A DNA stretch of 64,000 bases from Alteromonas stellipolaris (lineage in GTDB: Bacteria; Pseudomonadota; Gammaproteobacteria; Enterobacterales; Alteromonadaceae). A program made the translations under genes and the position numbers. Every line of letters begins with the position of its first letter. The stretch's first letter is position 1. The notes beneath the pieces were generated by a model. It did not search any database. It saw only the letters and a program-made list of their open reading frames with translations, and was not told the origin of the DNA. Positions 38,258 through 47,123 of the stretch are shown piece after piece. The DNA is taken from the NCBI RefSeq assembly GCF_001562115.1, contig NZ_CP013926.1, positions 682,001-746,000 on the forward strand, read 5' to 3'.

Positions 38258-38288
38258 TAAGCAAACGTTTTAAGTAAACGTTTGCTTA
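38258..38288. terminator. 13-bp perfect hairpin between convergent genes
   Basis: TAAGCAAACGTTT (38258-38270) and AAACGTTTGCTTA (38276-38288) over a 5-nt loop, 13 nt past the NHL stop and before the dioxygenase stop. Probable bidirectional terminator; without a U-tract, an operator role for AAACGTTT elements cannot be excluded. Confidence 0.6.
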
Positions 38289-38356
38289 TCACTTTGTTAG
38301 AACGGATTGACTGTGCCAAGGCTTATATCAAGGCTAAGGCGTAGTTTAGCTAAGTA

Positions 38357-39130
38357 TTAAAGTGACGCGATGTCAGGCCATAACGCAATAGCGTCATCAT
38401 CAATCTTATCTAATGGTCTATACACTAGTGAATTTTCCTTAAAAGGTTTAGCTGATTCGGCGCAGTAGGCGGCAATCATCACCCACCTTGGATCTTTAGA
38501 TTTATTTTGATTTGATTTGTGCAGTAAATTGCAATGAAAGAACAAGGTATCTCCGGGTTCAAGCTCAACATTGACCAGCTCCAAATGTTTTAGTGCCTCA
38601 TCCACAAAGGTCATGTCAGCCCCTTTTTGGTCTCCGGTTTTCGTGTGATTAATTCGGCCGATATGATGAGACCCTTTTAATACCTGAAGGCAGCCATTTT
38701 CAATTGTTGCACGGTTAATAGCTATCATGCAGCTAACTAACTTGGGGTATAAATGATAATTATCATTTGCCCAGTAACCATAATCTTGATGCCATTCCCA
38801 TGCGCCACCTACGAAAGGTTCTTTCATCATAATTTTAGTCGTGGTGTGAAACACAGGTTCTTGCAGTATGTCTTCAGCAGCATCAGCAAGGCGTTTACCG
38901 CGAGAAAACATGGAGTAAAAATCGTCCCCAAGTTCTTGCCACAAACACACTTTACTAACCGTGCCTGAAGCATCTTTTTTGTCCCACGCTTTTTCATAAA
39001 GACCTTCATCATTGAAAACGGTATTTTGCAATTTTTCAATTTCTTTTTCGCTGTAGTACCCACGAGCAATTACGTATCCGTCGCGGTGAAAATCAGAAAT
39101 TTGCTGCGGTGATAAGCTTATTTTACTCAT
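38357..39130 (-). CDS. Phytanoyl-CoA dioxygenase (PhyH) family protein
   Basis: Fe(II)/2-oxoglutarate-dependent oxygenase-like protein of 257 residues. The metal triad is visible: HQD in WEWHQDYGYW and the distal histidine in LFFHCNLLHKSNQNKS, followed by an arginine (RWV) for 2-oxoglutarate. No signal peptide. It is divergent from the IclR regulator gene. In this locus it could hydroxylate or demethylate a small sugar-derived molecule; substrate unknown. A second oxidative enzyme beside the P450 system is notable. Confidence 0.85.
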   Translation of the reverse strand: MSKISLSPQQISDFHRDGYVIARGYYSEKEIEKLQNTVFNDEGLYEKAWDKKDASGTVSKVCLWQELGDDFYSMFSRGKRLADAAEDILQEPVFHTTTKIMMKEPFVGGAWEWHQDYGYWANDNYHLYPKLVSCMIAINRATIENGCLQVLKGSHHIGRINHTKTGDQKGADMTFVDEALKHLELVNVELEPGDTLFFHCNLLHKSNQNKSKDPRWVMIAAYCAESAKPFKENSLVYRPLDKIDDDAIALWPDIASL

Positions 39131-39156
39131 TTTTTGCCTCTAATACTTTGTGTTTA

Positions 39157-39166
39157 ATGTTGACAA
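39157..39166. promoter_or_regulatory. Weak PUL operator between PhyH and iclR
   Basis: ATGTTGACAA, two mismatches from the decamer, 27 bp upstream of the dioxygenase start in the divergent gap. It also contains a TTGACA that may be a -35 box toward iclR. Confidence 0.35.
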
Positions 39167-39313
39167 TATTGAGCAGAATTGGCATTAATGCAATGGGTAA
39201 TTCATATAAAAATATGACTTTTATATATGAATCAATAAGTCCTTTGTTTTACATGGTTTCAAGACACAAAAATTATTTTCAATTCACTGGTAAATAACAG
39301 CAGGGGAAAAGTT

Positions 39314-40072
39314 ATGGAAAAGCAAAAATACGCCGTTCCAGCATTAGATAAGTGCTTTGAGATTATGGAGTTTTTAGCTAGTTCTGGTAAGGCTAGTACG
39401 CAAGCGGAAATAGCGAAAGGTATCAGTCGCAGTACGAACCAAATTTATCGTATTTTAGTCAATTTAACGGAAAATGGTTACTTAACGAGAGATGAATTTA
39501 ATGGTAAATATGCATTGTCATTTAAGTTATATAATCTTTCCCGTTCTATCTCTCCATTAGATGAAATACGTAAACAAGCGCTGCCCTTAATGGAAGATCT
39601 TGCTGTACGATGTCAGTTGTCCTGCCAGCTATTTGTTTTGTATCAAAGCCAAACTATGGTGTTGGTGCAGGCAAAAAGCCCATACTGTGTTTCCCTCAAC
39701 TACGCTGAAGGAAGTCGTTTTTCTTCACTGATATCGAACCCTGGTAATGTACTGCTCGCCCACAGTAACAAGGATGTGCAACAAATGATTTTACGAACTG
39801 AGCCAAGTTGGCAAACATTTTCAGAGAAAGAAAAGCGAGCTTTTGGCAATAAATTAGACACTATCGCCGAGGCTAAGCAATTGGATGCGTCGAGCCAACA
39901 TATTTTAGGCATTACAGAGTCAGTATGCTTAGTGGGGCAGCATGAGGGTAAACAAATTGCTGCGTTGATGATAAGCCACTTGAGCCATGTTAACGAAGTG
40001 ACTGATAATCGAGAAAACCTGACTTTACTTCGTGAAACGGCGAACCGACTCACCACTAATTTGGGCTTATAA
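39314..40072 (+). CDS. IclR-family transcriptional regulator
   Basis: A 252-residue regulator with an N-terminal winged helix (TQAEIAKGISRSTNQIYRILVNLTENGYLTRDEFNGKYALS) and a GAF-like effector domain. ATG preceded by AGGGGAAAAG. Divergent from the PhyH dioxygenase gene, which is its most likely target. IclR proteins often sense aromatic or sugar-derived acids; in marine PULs they occur next to KDG and galactose genes. Third regulator family in this locus. Confidence 0.9.
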   Translation: MEKQKYAVPALDKCFEIMEFLASSGKASTQAEIAKGISRSTNQIYRILVNLTENGYLTRDEFNGKYALSFKLYNLSRSISPLDEIRKQALPLMEDLAVRCQLSCQLFVLYQSQTMVLVQAKSPYCVSLNYAEGSRFSSLISNPGNVLLAHSNKDVQQMILRTEPSWQTFSEKEKRAFGNKLDTIAEAKQLDASSQHILGITESVCLVGQHEGKQIAALMISHLSHVNEVTDNRENLTLLRETANRLTTNLGL

Positions 40073-40128
40073 ATACGGTACACATGAATGGACTACCTCT
40101 GAACGAGGTTATTTGTCCATTGTTTGCA

Positions 40129-40731
40129 CTATTTTATATTCTTACGTATTGCTGCGACAGCTTGTTTAACATCACCTAATTTGAATGCTTCAACAATATC
40201 ACGATGCTCCTCTACCAGCTTGCTAGAGGTTTTAATGCGCTGATAGTTCATCCGCATTCTAATCACAATTGGATACCAAAGGTTGAACAAATTCTCTCCG
40301 CCTGCGAGCTCGATAAAATACTGGTGAAAGGCAATATCAGCTTTGGTAAGTTCTGTATATTCCTGTTTTTCAAAGTGCTCTTGCATGTTATCGATAAGAA
40401 TATCCATATGGGCAATTTGTTCTACGCTTGCACTTCCAATGACCTCTTTTGCCGCGAATTCTTCAATTCTCTTTCTGAGGTCGATACTGAGCTTTTGTAA
40501 TTCAGGAGAAAGGGGGCTATTAACAGATGCGCCCACATTGCTTTTGCTAATTAGTAACCCTTCTTTGGTCAATTTTAATATGACATCTCTAATAGGCCCT
40601 CGCGATACTTCAAAACGTTCAGCCAACTGTATTTCGTTCAGTTTTGTATTCGATGCGAGTTCTCCAGAGATGATATCTGAGCGCAACACATCTGCAATTT
40701 GGTCCCGAACAGAAAGAATCTTGTTTTTCAT
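40129..40731 (-). CDS. GntR/FCD-family transcriptional regulator (copy 2)
   Basis: Close paralogue of the regulator at 18692-19294: both begin with the KILSVRDQIAD block, share the recognition helix SRGPIRDVILKLTKEGL, and have near-identical FCD ligand segments (FHQYFIELAGGENLFNLWYPIV). Alignment with copy 1 favours the ATG at 40731; ATGs at 40740 and 40743 are in frame but no start has an ideal ribosome site. The promoter repeats the layout of copy 1. The recognition helices look almost the same, so both should read the same operator, possibly with different ligands. Confidence 0.92.
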   Translation of the reverse strand: MKNKILSVRDQIADVLRSDIISGELASNTKLNEIQLAERFEVSRGPIRDVILKLTKEGLLISKSNVGASVNSPLSPELQKLSIDLRKRIEEFAAKEVIGSASVEQIAHMDILIDNMQEHFEKQEYTELTKADIAFHQYFIELAGGENLFNLWYPIVIRMRMNYQRIKTSSKLVEEHRDIVEAFKLGDVKQAVAAIRKNIK

Positions 40732-40771
40732 AAACCTCATCATAATTAAAAGTAATAGGAGTAATGGTAAA

Positions 40772-40801
40772 TTGTTAACTTTATTATGTGGAATGTCCAG
40801 T
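40772..40801 (-). promoter_or_regulatory. gntR copy 2 promoter with operator
   Basis: TTGTTAAC (40772-40779) and TGTCCAGT (40794-40801), 22 nt start to start, exactly as before gntR copy 1. Toward the gene: TGGACA as -35 and the operator half over the -10. Confidence 0.55.
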
Positions 40802-40880
40802 TTTTGAGGTCTTAGGGCTAGTATTTGCAGGAAATTTACAGTGAAATAGCTTTTACTTTAGTAAACGGGATTTATTTATA

Positions 40881-40890
40881 TTGTTAACAG
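40881..40890. promoter_or_regulatory. PUL operator, one mismatch (GH50 copy 1, distal)
   Basis: TTGTTAACAG in the divergent gap of gntR copy 2 and the first GH50 gene; 47 bp from the proximal perfect copy. Confidence 0.6.
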
Positions 40891-40927
40891 TTTAATGTTT
40901 AAACTGATGTGGGTATACTGATTTAAA

Positions 40928-40937
40928 TTGTTAACAA
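40928..40937. promoter_or_regulatory. PUL operator, perfect (GH50 copy 1, proximal)
   Basis: TTGTTAACAA ends 15 bp before the preferred ATG of the GH50 gene, so a bound protein would block initiation or early elongation. Confidence 0.75.
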
Positions 40938-40952
40938 AGTGTGAGATATAGG

Positions 40953-43277
40953 ATGAATAAAACAGCAATAGCTTTGGCGCTTTCTCTCAGCTTATTGGGA
41001 TGTCAAAAATCAGAAGAGGCGCCTACGTTTACTGCCAGCAAGTCTGACTCAATTGAAGCTAGCGCTTCATTGTCAAAAGAGCAGCCTTTAATACAGCTGA
41101 CCAAAGAGGTCATCGACTCTCAGGTCGAACTGGTTAATGCAAAGGCTAGCTTTACAAGTCGCGGTATGAAGGTCACGTTGTTAGCCAAAGACAATCCTAA
41201 CTCAGGGGTTAATATAAAGCCCAGTGAACCTTGGGACTTGAGTGAATTTGACGACTTTAACCTCGCAATGGATATTGAAAACCCTGGACCCCATTCGGTA
41301 CAGCTGTTTCTAAATATTACCGATATAGATGGTGCCACTTATACGCGAAGTGTGGCCGTTCCTGTGGGGGAAAAAGCAACATACTACGCTAAGATGCGCG
41401 GTCATGATCTTGCTACCCCTGATGGCGATGTGAACCAAGAGCTCAATTTTTTATCTGGCTTACGCTCTAACCCTGAAACATGGGAGTCTGGTGACGTGCA
41501 GTTTATCTCGATGTGGGGGAAGAAAAATCTAAACCTTAAAGGCATTACCGAAATCAGTTTATCGGTACAGAGTGCGTTATTCGACAAGCATATTGAGCTT
41601 AGCAATATTCGGCTGCGACCAAACCCTGAGATGAATACTGACTTCTTGACGAAGATTGTAGACAAGTATGGTCAAAATGCCACCGTTGAGTTTCCAGGTA
41701 AAATCCACTCTCAAGAAGAGCTTATTCAAGCTAGAGAGACGGAAGCAAAGCAACTTGATAATAAACTCATGCCAGACCGATCTAGATTCGGTGGATACAA
41801 AGAGGGGCCAAAGTTAGCGGCTACGGGGTACTTTAGAACCGAAAAGATAGACGGTAAATGGGCGATGGTTGACCCTGAAGGCTACCTTTATTTTGCAACA
41901 GGTTTAGACATTATAAGGCTGTCTAATACGTCGACTATGACAGGTTATGGGTTTGATGATGGATTAGTTGACCTCGGCGGTGACGGTGTAACCCCAGAAG
42001 ATTCTAAAGGGCTAAATCGGGTAAACGACGAAGCCATACCCAGCAGACATATAGTGTCTGATGTTAGAGCGAATATGTTCAACTGGCTACCAAGCTATGA
42101 CGAGCCATTAGGTAAGTGGTTTGGGTATCGTGGTAGTGCACACTCTGGGCCAGTTAAAAAAGGCGAAACCTTTAGCTTTTATGCGTCCAATTTAGAGCGC
42201 AAATACGGTGAGCAAGACCCCTTAGAAGCTTGGGAACAAGTTACGTTAAAACGGATGAAGAATTGGGGTTTTAGTTCATTAGGAAACTGGACTGATCCTC
42301 GTTTTTACCAAAATAATGAAGTGCCTTACTTCGCTAATGGCTGGATCATTGGTGATTTTAAAACGGTATCTAGTGGTAACGACTTTTGGTCACCACTACC
42401 AGATGTGTTCGACCCTGAGTTTGCTAGAAGAGCCGATGTTACCGCCTCTAATGTGGCTGAACAGGTCAAGAATAGTCCTTGGTGTGTAGGGGTATTTATT
42501 GACAACGAAAAGAGCTTTGGGCGCAGTGAAAGTAATGAAGCGCGTTACGGCATCGTCATCAATACGTTAACGCGAGACGGCAAAGACGTACCAACGAAAG
42601 CTGCATTTACTGGGTTAATGAAGAAAAAGTACGGCAGTATTTCAGCATTAAATGCGGCTTGGGGAACTAAGATTGCCTCTTGGGGGGCTTTCAATGCGGG
42701 TATAGATTCCAGTATTCGAAATGAAGTACAACTGGCCGATTACAGTGAAATGCTGTTTCACTACGGGGAAAAGTATTTTAGCGTAGTGAATGCTGCTTTA
42801 GATAAACACATGCCTAATCATATGTATTTAGGCGCGCGCTTTCCAAGTTGGGGCAAACCAATGGAGATTGTTGAGGCTGCTGCTAAGCACGTTGATGTGA
42901 TGTCGTACAATGTTTACAAAGAGGGTATTCATCCGAAATCGTGGGAATTCCTCCAAGACATTGATATGCCCAGTATCATTGGTGAGTTTCATATGGGCGC
43001 GCGTGACAATGGTTTATTCCACCCAGGCTTAATACAGGCTGCGACTCAAGAAGATCGCGCACAAATGTACATAGACTACATGCACTCAGTAATCGATAAC
43101 CCTTACTTTGTTGGCGCACATTGGTTCCAGTACATGGACTCGCCCATTACCGGCCGAGCGTATGATGGTGAAAACTACAATGTGGGATTTGTTAACGTAG
43201 CTGATACGCCCTATGCGCCTATGATTAAAGCGGCTAAAGAGGTTAATAGTAAAATGTATCCACGCAGATTTAAATAA
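40953..43277 (+). CDS. GH50 beta-agarase-like lipoprotein (copy 1)
   Basis: Lipoprotein glycosidase of 774 residues. ATG 40953 gives a proper signal with lipobox LSLLGC; the longer GTG frame at 40941 is less likely. An N-terminal carbohydrate-binding-like beta domain (about 60-220) precedes the GH50 barrel that begins near PDRSRFGGYKEGPKLAATG. By analogy with S. degradans Aga50D, the acid/base is the glutamate of FIDNEKSFG (residue 519) and the nucleophile that of IIGEFHMG (residue 678). GH50 enzymes are mostly exo-acting and release neoagarobiose. A paralogue is at 49331-51649. Followed by a strong terminator, so a single-gene unit. Confidence 0.9.
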   Translation: MNKTAIALALSLSLLGCQKSEEAPTFTASKSDSIEASASLSKEQPLIQLTKEVIDSQVELVNAKASFTSRGMKVTLLAKDNPNSGVNIKPSEPWDLSEFDDFNLAMDIENPGPHSVQLFLNITDIDGATYTRSVAVPVGEKATYYAKMRGHDLATPDGDVNQELNFLSGLRSNPETWESGDVQFISMWGKKNLNLKGITEISLSVQSALFDKHIELSNIRLRPNPEMNTDFLTKIVDKYGQNATVEFPGKIHSQEELIQARETEAKQLDNKLMPDRSRFGGYKEGPKLAATGYFRTEKIDGKWAMVDPEGYLYFATGLDIIRLSNTSTMTGYGFDDGLVDLGGDGVTPEDSKGLNRVNDEAIPSRHIVSDVRANMFNWLPSYDEPLGKWFGYRGSAHSGPVKKGETFSFYASNLERKYGEQDPLEAWEQVTLKRMKNWGFSSLGNWTDPRFYQNNEVPYFANGWIIGDFKTVSSGNDFWSPLPDVFDPEFARRADVTASNVAEQVKNSPWCVGVFIDNEKSFGRSESNEARYGIVINTLTRDGKDVPTKAAFTGLMKKKYGSISALNAAWGTKIASWGAFNAGIDSSIRNEVQLADYSEMLFHYGEKYFSVVNAALDKHMPNHMYLGARFPSWGKPMEIVEAAAKHVDVMSYNVYKEGIHPKSWEFLQDIDMPSIIGEFHMGARDNGLFHPGLIQAATQEDRAQMYIDYMHSVIDNPYFVGAHWFQYMDSPITGRAYDGENYNVGFVNVADTPYAPMIKAAKEVNSKMYPRRFK

Positions 43278-43385
43278 TCTGCAGCCATACATTACGAGCC
43301 AACAGCCTTAACAGCGAAACCCGTAGATAGCTAAAACTTCATGCAGCTAACGGGTTTCAAACGCCCTAGTAGGCTCGTTATTCAT

Positions 43386-43420
43386 AGCTTGGCCTTGTCT
43401 ATACAAGGCCAAGCTTTTTT
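43386..43420 (+). terminator. Rho-independent terminator of GH50 copy 1
   Basis: AGCTTGGCCTTG (43386-43397) pairs perfectly with CAAGGCCAAGCT (43404-43415) over a 6-nt loop, followed by a T-run. A textbook intrinsic terminator. Confidence 0.9.
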
Positions 43421-43572
43421 ATATGTGTTAATTGAGTGAAAGCGGTATAGGCCTATTACTTAAGCAAAATAAGTGCGTTGTAGAGTGAATAGATAGGCTT
43501 AAGTGTATTTTTAATGTGTTGGGTAGAGCTCGGTGGGATATTTGGGCTATAAGATTTCAAAGGGTAGAGAAG

Positions 43573-43613
43573 TGTCATTACATAAAGCGAAGCACTCACT
43601 TTATGTAATGACA
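43573..43613 (-). terminator. 15-bp hairpin after the second VCBS gene
   Basis: TGTCATTACATAAAG (43573-43587) and CTTTATGTAATGACA (43599-43613), perfect arms over an 11-nt loop, 13 nt past the minus-strand stop. Likely terminator although U-poor. Confidence 0.7.
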
Positions 43614-43625
43614 TGAAAAGTAAAA

Positions 43626-45917
43626 TTAATCCGTGGTATAGCGTTTATTAGCGGTAAGGTTTTTCAGTTCAATCTCCTCGCCATTTCGCCACCGAATAGT
43701 GGCGGAAGTGATGTGCGTATCGCCTCCTAAACCGAAATGCACGATATCCATTAAGCTTTGAGAATGTACCTCACCGGCTGAACCCACTCGCTTTTGATAG
43801 GTTTTACCTGATCCTGTCTTAATACTCACAAGTGCGGAGTATGGGTCGACGTTGTCTTTGGGGCTGTAGTTAACATCAATCAGAATATAGTTATTTGCGG
43901 TATCTGATTGGTTTTTGTAAAGATACCAGGCACCTTCCTCTTCGCTTCCATTGAGCAAATCAACCTGTCCATCATTATTAAAATCAAACGCCTGACCCAT
44001 ATCGCCGTGACCTGTATCGGTTATGGCTGATGCTCCGTGTGTCATCAAGTTTTCAAAGCGGCCTTTACCATTATTTAGCAGCATCAAGTCAGCAACTCTC
44101 TCAGCCAAAAAACCGTAACGGTATAAGAATAAATCTTGCCACCCATCGTTATTAAAATCTCCACGGGTGACACCCCAGTGATTTCCGCCAAGTGGAATAT
44201 TCCAATCCGAAGTACGGTCAACAAAAAAGTCACTACGGTTAACTAATAAGAGGTCTTGAACGTTCCTATTATTGGGCTCCCAATCATACTTAATGTCTTG
44301 AAGTCCAGTAAGTGAAAAGGAAACCTTCCAATAAATATTTCGATCTCTGACCCACTCAGCCTGCCATTGGTTATTGCCTAAATAACCGATATACAGGCCA
44401 TTGACTTTACGCTCCTCGGGCCATCCCACAGCATCATTGTTATTAATCGTAAGTTCTGATGGCGCAGTGCGCATTTCCATGGGTCGTTGAGAGGGCATAA
44501 AGCCTTTAGCGTTTACCACCATTCGCTTTTTGTTCTCACCTAAGAATATAGCAAAGCCATCATTGTACTGGCGGTAAGTAAGGTCTAAGTCAGCTAATAC
44601 GATGGCATCATCGGCGGTGAAAGACACAGCAGTGCTACCAGTCTCGCCATCATCTCGAATGTCGAGGCGGGTGGTTTTTGGATTGAAATCAATAGACTTT
44701 CTAGAAATTTGATAATGTGTTCGGCTACCTGCAAAGTATAAATCTAGTAAGCCATCATTATTTACATCAATATCGGTAGCCGCATAGTATCCCATTTTTC
44801 CCTGAAGACTCGGAGGAAGCTTAGCCGCGGTAACGTCTGTATAACTGAAATCGCCGTTGCCTTCCCATAAGGTAATGGGTGAGAACATGACAAAATCATC
44901 AATGCCGTCGTGGTTAAAATCGGTGACTAACACACGTTCACCAGCAGCATCTTCTAGACCTTTTACTCGCTGCTGACTGAAGGTGCTATCGCCATTATTT
45001 TTGAAAAAGTACTGAACGGGGTTTTTACTGAAAGGTGTAGGTGCATTGAATAAAGCGACATCAAGATCACCATCTAAATCCATATCAACCCAACGTGGAG
45101 AGCGCCCACGAGCTGGGGTAAGGATACCAGCTTGTGCTGATACATTGGTGAAGGTTTGCTTGTCATTATTAAGTAAAATATACGAGGTAGGGTTGGTACC
45201 GTTGGCGCCGCCTTGTGCCACCATAATATCCAAATCACCATCGTTGTCGTAGTCGCCCACAGACGAACCGTGAAAATCTAGCGGGTAGTCGAATAGCCGC
45301 TCTAATTTAACAGGATTATCACCATTGTAGGTAACCAGTTGTGTGGGTACATGATTGTGATTATTTAACACATAATCGTAGTCTCCATCCGCATCAATAT
45401 CGCCTATTGCGGGCCCACCATATTTGTAACTTATCTCGGTTTCTAATTGGTACTGTTGTGAAGCGTCGACGAAGCTTGGCGTCTTCAAATCTTGAACGTC
45501 TTCAAAATTAACAGTATTAATCGCAATGTCGTTGCTTCGGCGAACGAAGGTTAGGGTGTGTTGCCCCAGTGTTTTAAAATCTACCAAAACATTTAGGTTA
45601 TGACTTCCTGTTGCGGGAATGTCTAGATTGTCTACCACCACACGTTGTCCATCCATGATGGTGAGCTGGGCATAACTTGCATCGATTTCTACAGAAAGGT
45701 TAAGGCGTTTTAAGGCGCTGCCAGTAACATTGTACGCGAGAGTGAAATCTTGGGAATTAGTCAGTATTACCGGTTTATCTAGAGACTTTTGAAGCTCACT
45801 AGCAGCATATGCACTGGTTTCATTACTGGCCATATTTTCGCAACCGGCTAATAATCCCATACAAATACCGCCACATGCCATGTAAAAGTAATAGGGCTTT
45901 TTCTTGCTAAGCAACAT
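43626..45917 (-). CDS. VCBS/FG-GAP repeat lipoprotein with ASPIC/UnbV domain (copy 2)
   Basis: Lipoprotein of 763 residues, homologous to the 887-residue protein at 34554. Lipobox GLLAGCEN. Propeller loops include DIDADGDYDYVL, DYDNDGDLDIMV, DMDLDGDLDVAL, DFNHDGIDDFVM, DVNNDGLLDLYF, DFNNDGWQDLFL and DFNNDGQVDLLN; the ASPIC/UnbV-like end has KRVGSAGEVHSQSLMDIVHFGLGG ... TIRWRNGEEI. It lacks the extra C-terminal domain of copy 1. Divergent from the GH16 gene, with a pair of operators between them. Calcium-bound surface binding protein is the likely nature; role inferred. Confidence 0.85.
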   Translation of the reverse strand: MLLSKKKPYYFYMACGGICMGLLAGCENMASNETSAYAASELQKSLDKPVILTNSQDFTLAYNVTGSALKRLNLSVEIDASYAQLTIMDGQRVVVDNLDIPATGSHNLNVLVDFKTLGQHTLTFVRRSNDIAINTVNFEDVQDLKTPSFVDASQQYQLETEISYKYGGPAIGDIDADGDYDYVLNNHNHVPTQLVTYNGDNPVKLERLFDYPLDFHGSSVGDYDNDGDLDIMVAQGGANGTNPTSYILLNNDKQTFTNVSAQAGILTPARGRSPRWVDMDLDGDLDVALFNAPTPFSKNPVQYFFKNNGDSTFSQQRVKGLEDAAGERVLVTDFNHDGIDDFVMFSPITLWEGNGDFSYTDVTAAKLPPSLQGKMGYYAATDIDVNNDGLLDLYFAGSRTHYQISRKSIDFNPKTTRLDIRDDGETGSTAVSFTADDAIVLADLDLTYRQYNDGFAIFLGENKKRMVVNAKGFMPSQRPMEMRTAPSELTINNNDAVGWPEERKVNGLYIGYLGNNQWQAEWVRDRNIYWKVSFSLTGLQDIKYDWEPNNRNVQDLLLVNRSDFFVDRTSDWNIPLGGNHWGVTRGDFNNDGWQDLFLYRYGFLAERVADLMLLNNGKGRFENLMTHGASAITDTGHGDMGQAFDFNNDGQVDLLNGSEEEGAWYLYKNQSDTANNYILIDVNYSPKDNVDPYSALVSIKTGSGKTYQKRVGSAGEVHSQSLMDIVHFGLGGDTHITSATIRWRNGEEIELKNLTANKRYTTD

Positions 45918-45976
45918 ATTAGGTTTCCAACTTTTTAGCTAAAAAAGTAAATCGTTATTTCATATTTACCATAAAA

Positions 45977-45986
45977 TTGTTAACAT
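45977..45986. promoter_or_regulatory. PUL operator, one mismatch (VCBS copy 2 / GH16)
   Basis: TTGTTAACAT, first of two copies 19 bp apart centre to centre in the divergent VCBS-GH16 region. Confidence 0.65.
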
Positions 45987-45995
45987 TTAAACTTA

Positions 45996-46005
45996 TTGTT
46001 AACAA
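45996..46005. promoter_or_regulatory. PUL operator, perfect (VCBS copy 2 / GH16)
   Basis: TTGTTAACAA, the second copy of the pair. The arrangement could let one regulator control both directions. Confidence 0.75.
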
Positions 46006-46100
46006 AGTGTGTGCAATGGTCATTCGTGGAACGCTTCCATTATGTAAGCTTTTTGACGAAAGAATGACGTGTGTATTTACGCAAAGGTAGGCGGGTGATA

Positions 46101-47006
46101 ATGAGTTCTATGAAAAAAATGGTCTATATATTTGTGGCTGTTTCAACAGCTGTTGCAGCGATTCCTTTCATCAGCAAGGCCACTGAAAAAAGTTTTGATG
46201 TTGATGAAGCAGGCCCATTAATGCCATCGTTTGTCGCATTCGAAGATACAACGCCCGCCGGTATGACATGGCAAAAAGTTGAAGCTCTTTCCGATGAGTT
46301 TAATCAGTCGTGGGACGCGTCTAAATGGAAAAGATCAAATTGGAATTATTCTGACACTCCTGTGAATATGGTTGATACAAACTCAGGGGTGGAGAATGGC
46401 TACCTTTGGATTAGTGCTACGCTGGATGATTCAACAGAAGAAAGCTGGTTTAAAACTTCACGGGTACATTCTAAAGCGAAAATTAGCTTTCCTATGTACA
46501 CAGAAACACGTTTGAAAGTTGCACACATAGCGGCTTATAACACATTTTGGTTGAATAATGGTGATGCAGATAATCGAGATGAAATTGATATTATTGAGAT
46601 TAATTCTGATCCAACTTGTGGGGAGAATGATGAATATCCTTGGCAGATGAATTCTCAGTATTTTATTGTTAAAAATGGAGAAACAGAGCGTAATAAAGGG
46701 CCTTGGAGCACGAAAAAATTATCGGATGCCAACACCCGTAAAGGCGTGACGTGGAACCAGGACTATCATGTATTTGGCGCATGGTGGAAAGATGAACATA
46801 ATGTACAGTTTTACCTGAATGGGGAACCGGCGGGTCATGTAGTGAGCAGTCAGCCTTTCACGTTACAGCAGGAGCTGATTTGGGATCTCTGGACGCAAGA
46901 CAGTTCTTGGGTTTGCGGCCTGCCAGAAAAAGAAGACTTACTAGACCATAAGCGCAATACAATGAAGGTTGACTGGGTTAGGACATGGAAGTTAGTGTCC
47001 AAATAA
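46101..47006 (+). CDS. GH16 beta-agarase/porphyranase-type endo-hydrolase
   Basis: Exported GH16 of 301 residues from ATG 46101 (AGGCGGG upstream; the GTG at 46071 is less likely). Signal peptide MVYIFVAVSTAVAAIPFISKA. The catalytic signature EIDIIE is in RDEIDIIEIN (nucleophile and acid/base glutamates with central aspartate), and FNQSWDASKWKRSNWN, NTFWLNNGD and YHVFGAWWKDEHNVQFYLNGE are GH16 elements. It is divergent from the second VCBS lipoprotein and 117 nt ahead of the cytochrome gene. The exact subfamily (agarase or porphyranase) cannot be decided by eye. Endo-cleavage of the polymer is expected. Confidence 0.88.
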   Translation: MSSMKKMVYIFVAVSTAVAAIPFISKATEKSFDVDEAGPLMPSFVAFEDTTPAGMTWQKVEALSDEFNQSWDASKWKRSNWNYSDTPVNMVDTNSGVENGYLWISATLDDSTEESWFKTSRVHSKAKISFPMYTETRLKVAHIAAYNTFWLNNGDADNRDEIDIIEINSDPTCGENDEYPWQMNSQYFIVKNGETERNKGPWSTKKLSDANTRKGVTWNQDYHVFGAWWKDEHNVQFYLNGEPAGHVVSSQPFTLQQELIWDLWTQDSSWVCGLPEKEDLLDHKRNTMKVDWVRTWKLVSK

Positions 47007-47123
47007 ATGACCAGAAAACTTGCAGCCTAAGTAAATACCTTTACGGTAACCTTGCGTTAAACTATCAATGCAAAAAGCTGCTTCATTTTCAGCTATTAGT
47101 AAAACTATAACCGTCGAGCCCTA

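Larger units (their letters stand above)
43278..43625. other. Convergent intergenic region with two hairpins
   Basis: The 348 nt between GH50 (+) and the second VCBS lipoprotein (-) contains no gene but two strong terminator-type structures, described separately. Confidence 0.7.

Noticed and set aside
38258..38288. AAACGTTT repeats read as a LacI-type operator
   Set aside because: Perfect hairpin symmetry between two convergent stops fits a terminator better, and no LacI gene is in the window.
40343..40807. 154-aa frame antisense to gntR copy 2
   Set aside because: A similar antisense frame appears opposite gntR copy 1, as expected when two paralogues share codons; no independent start signal.
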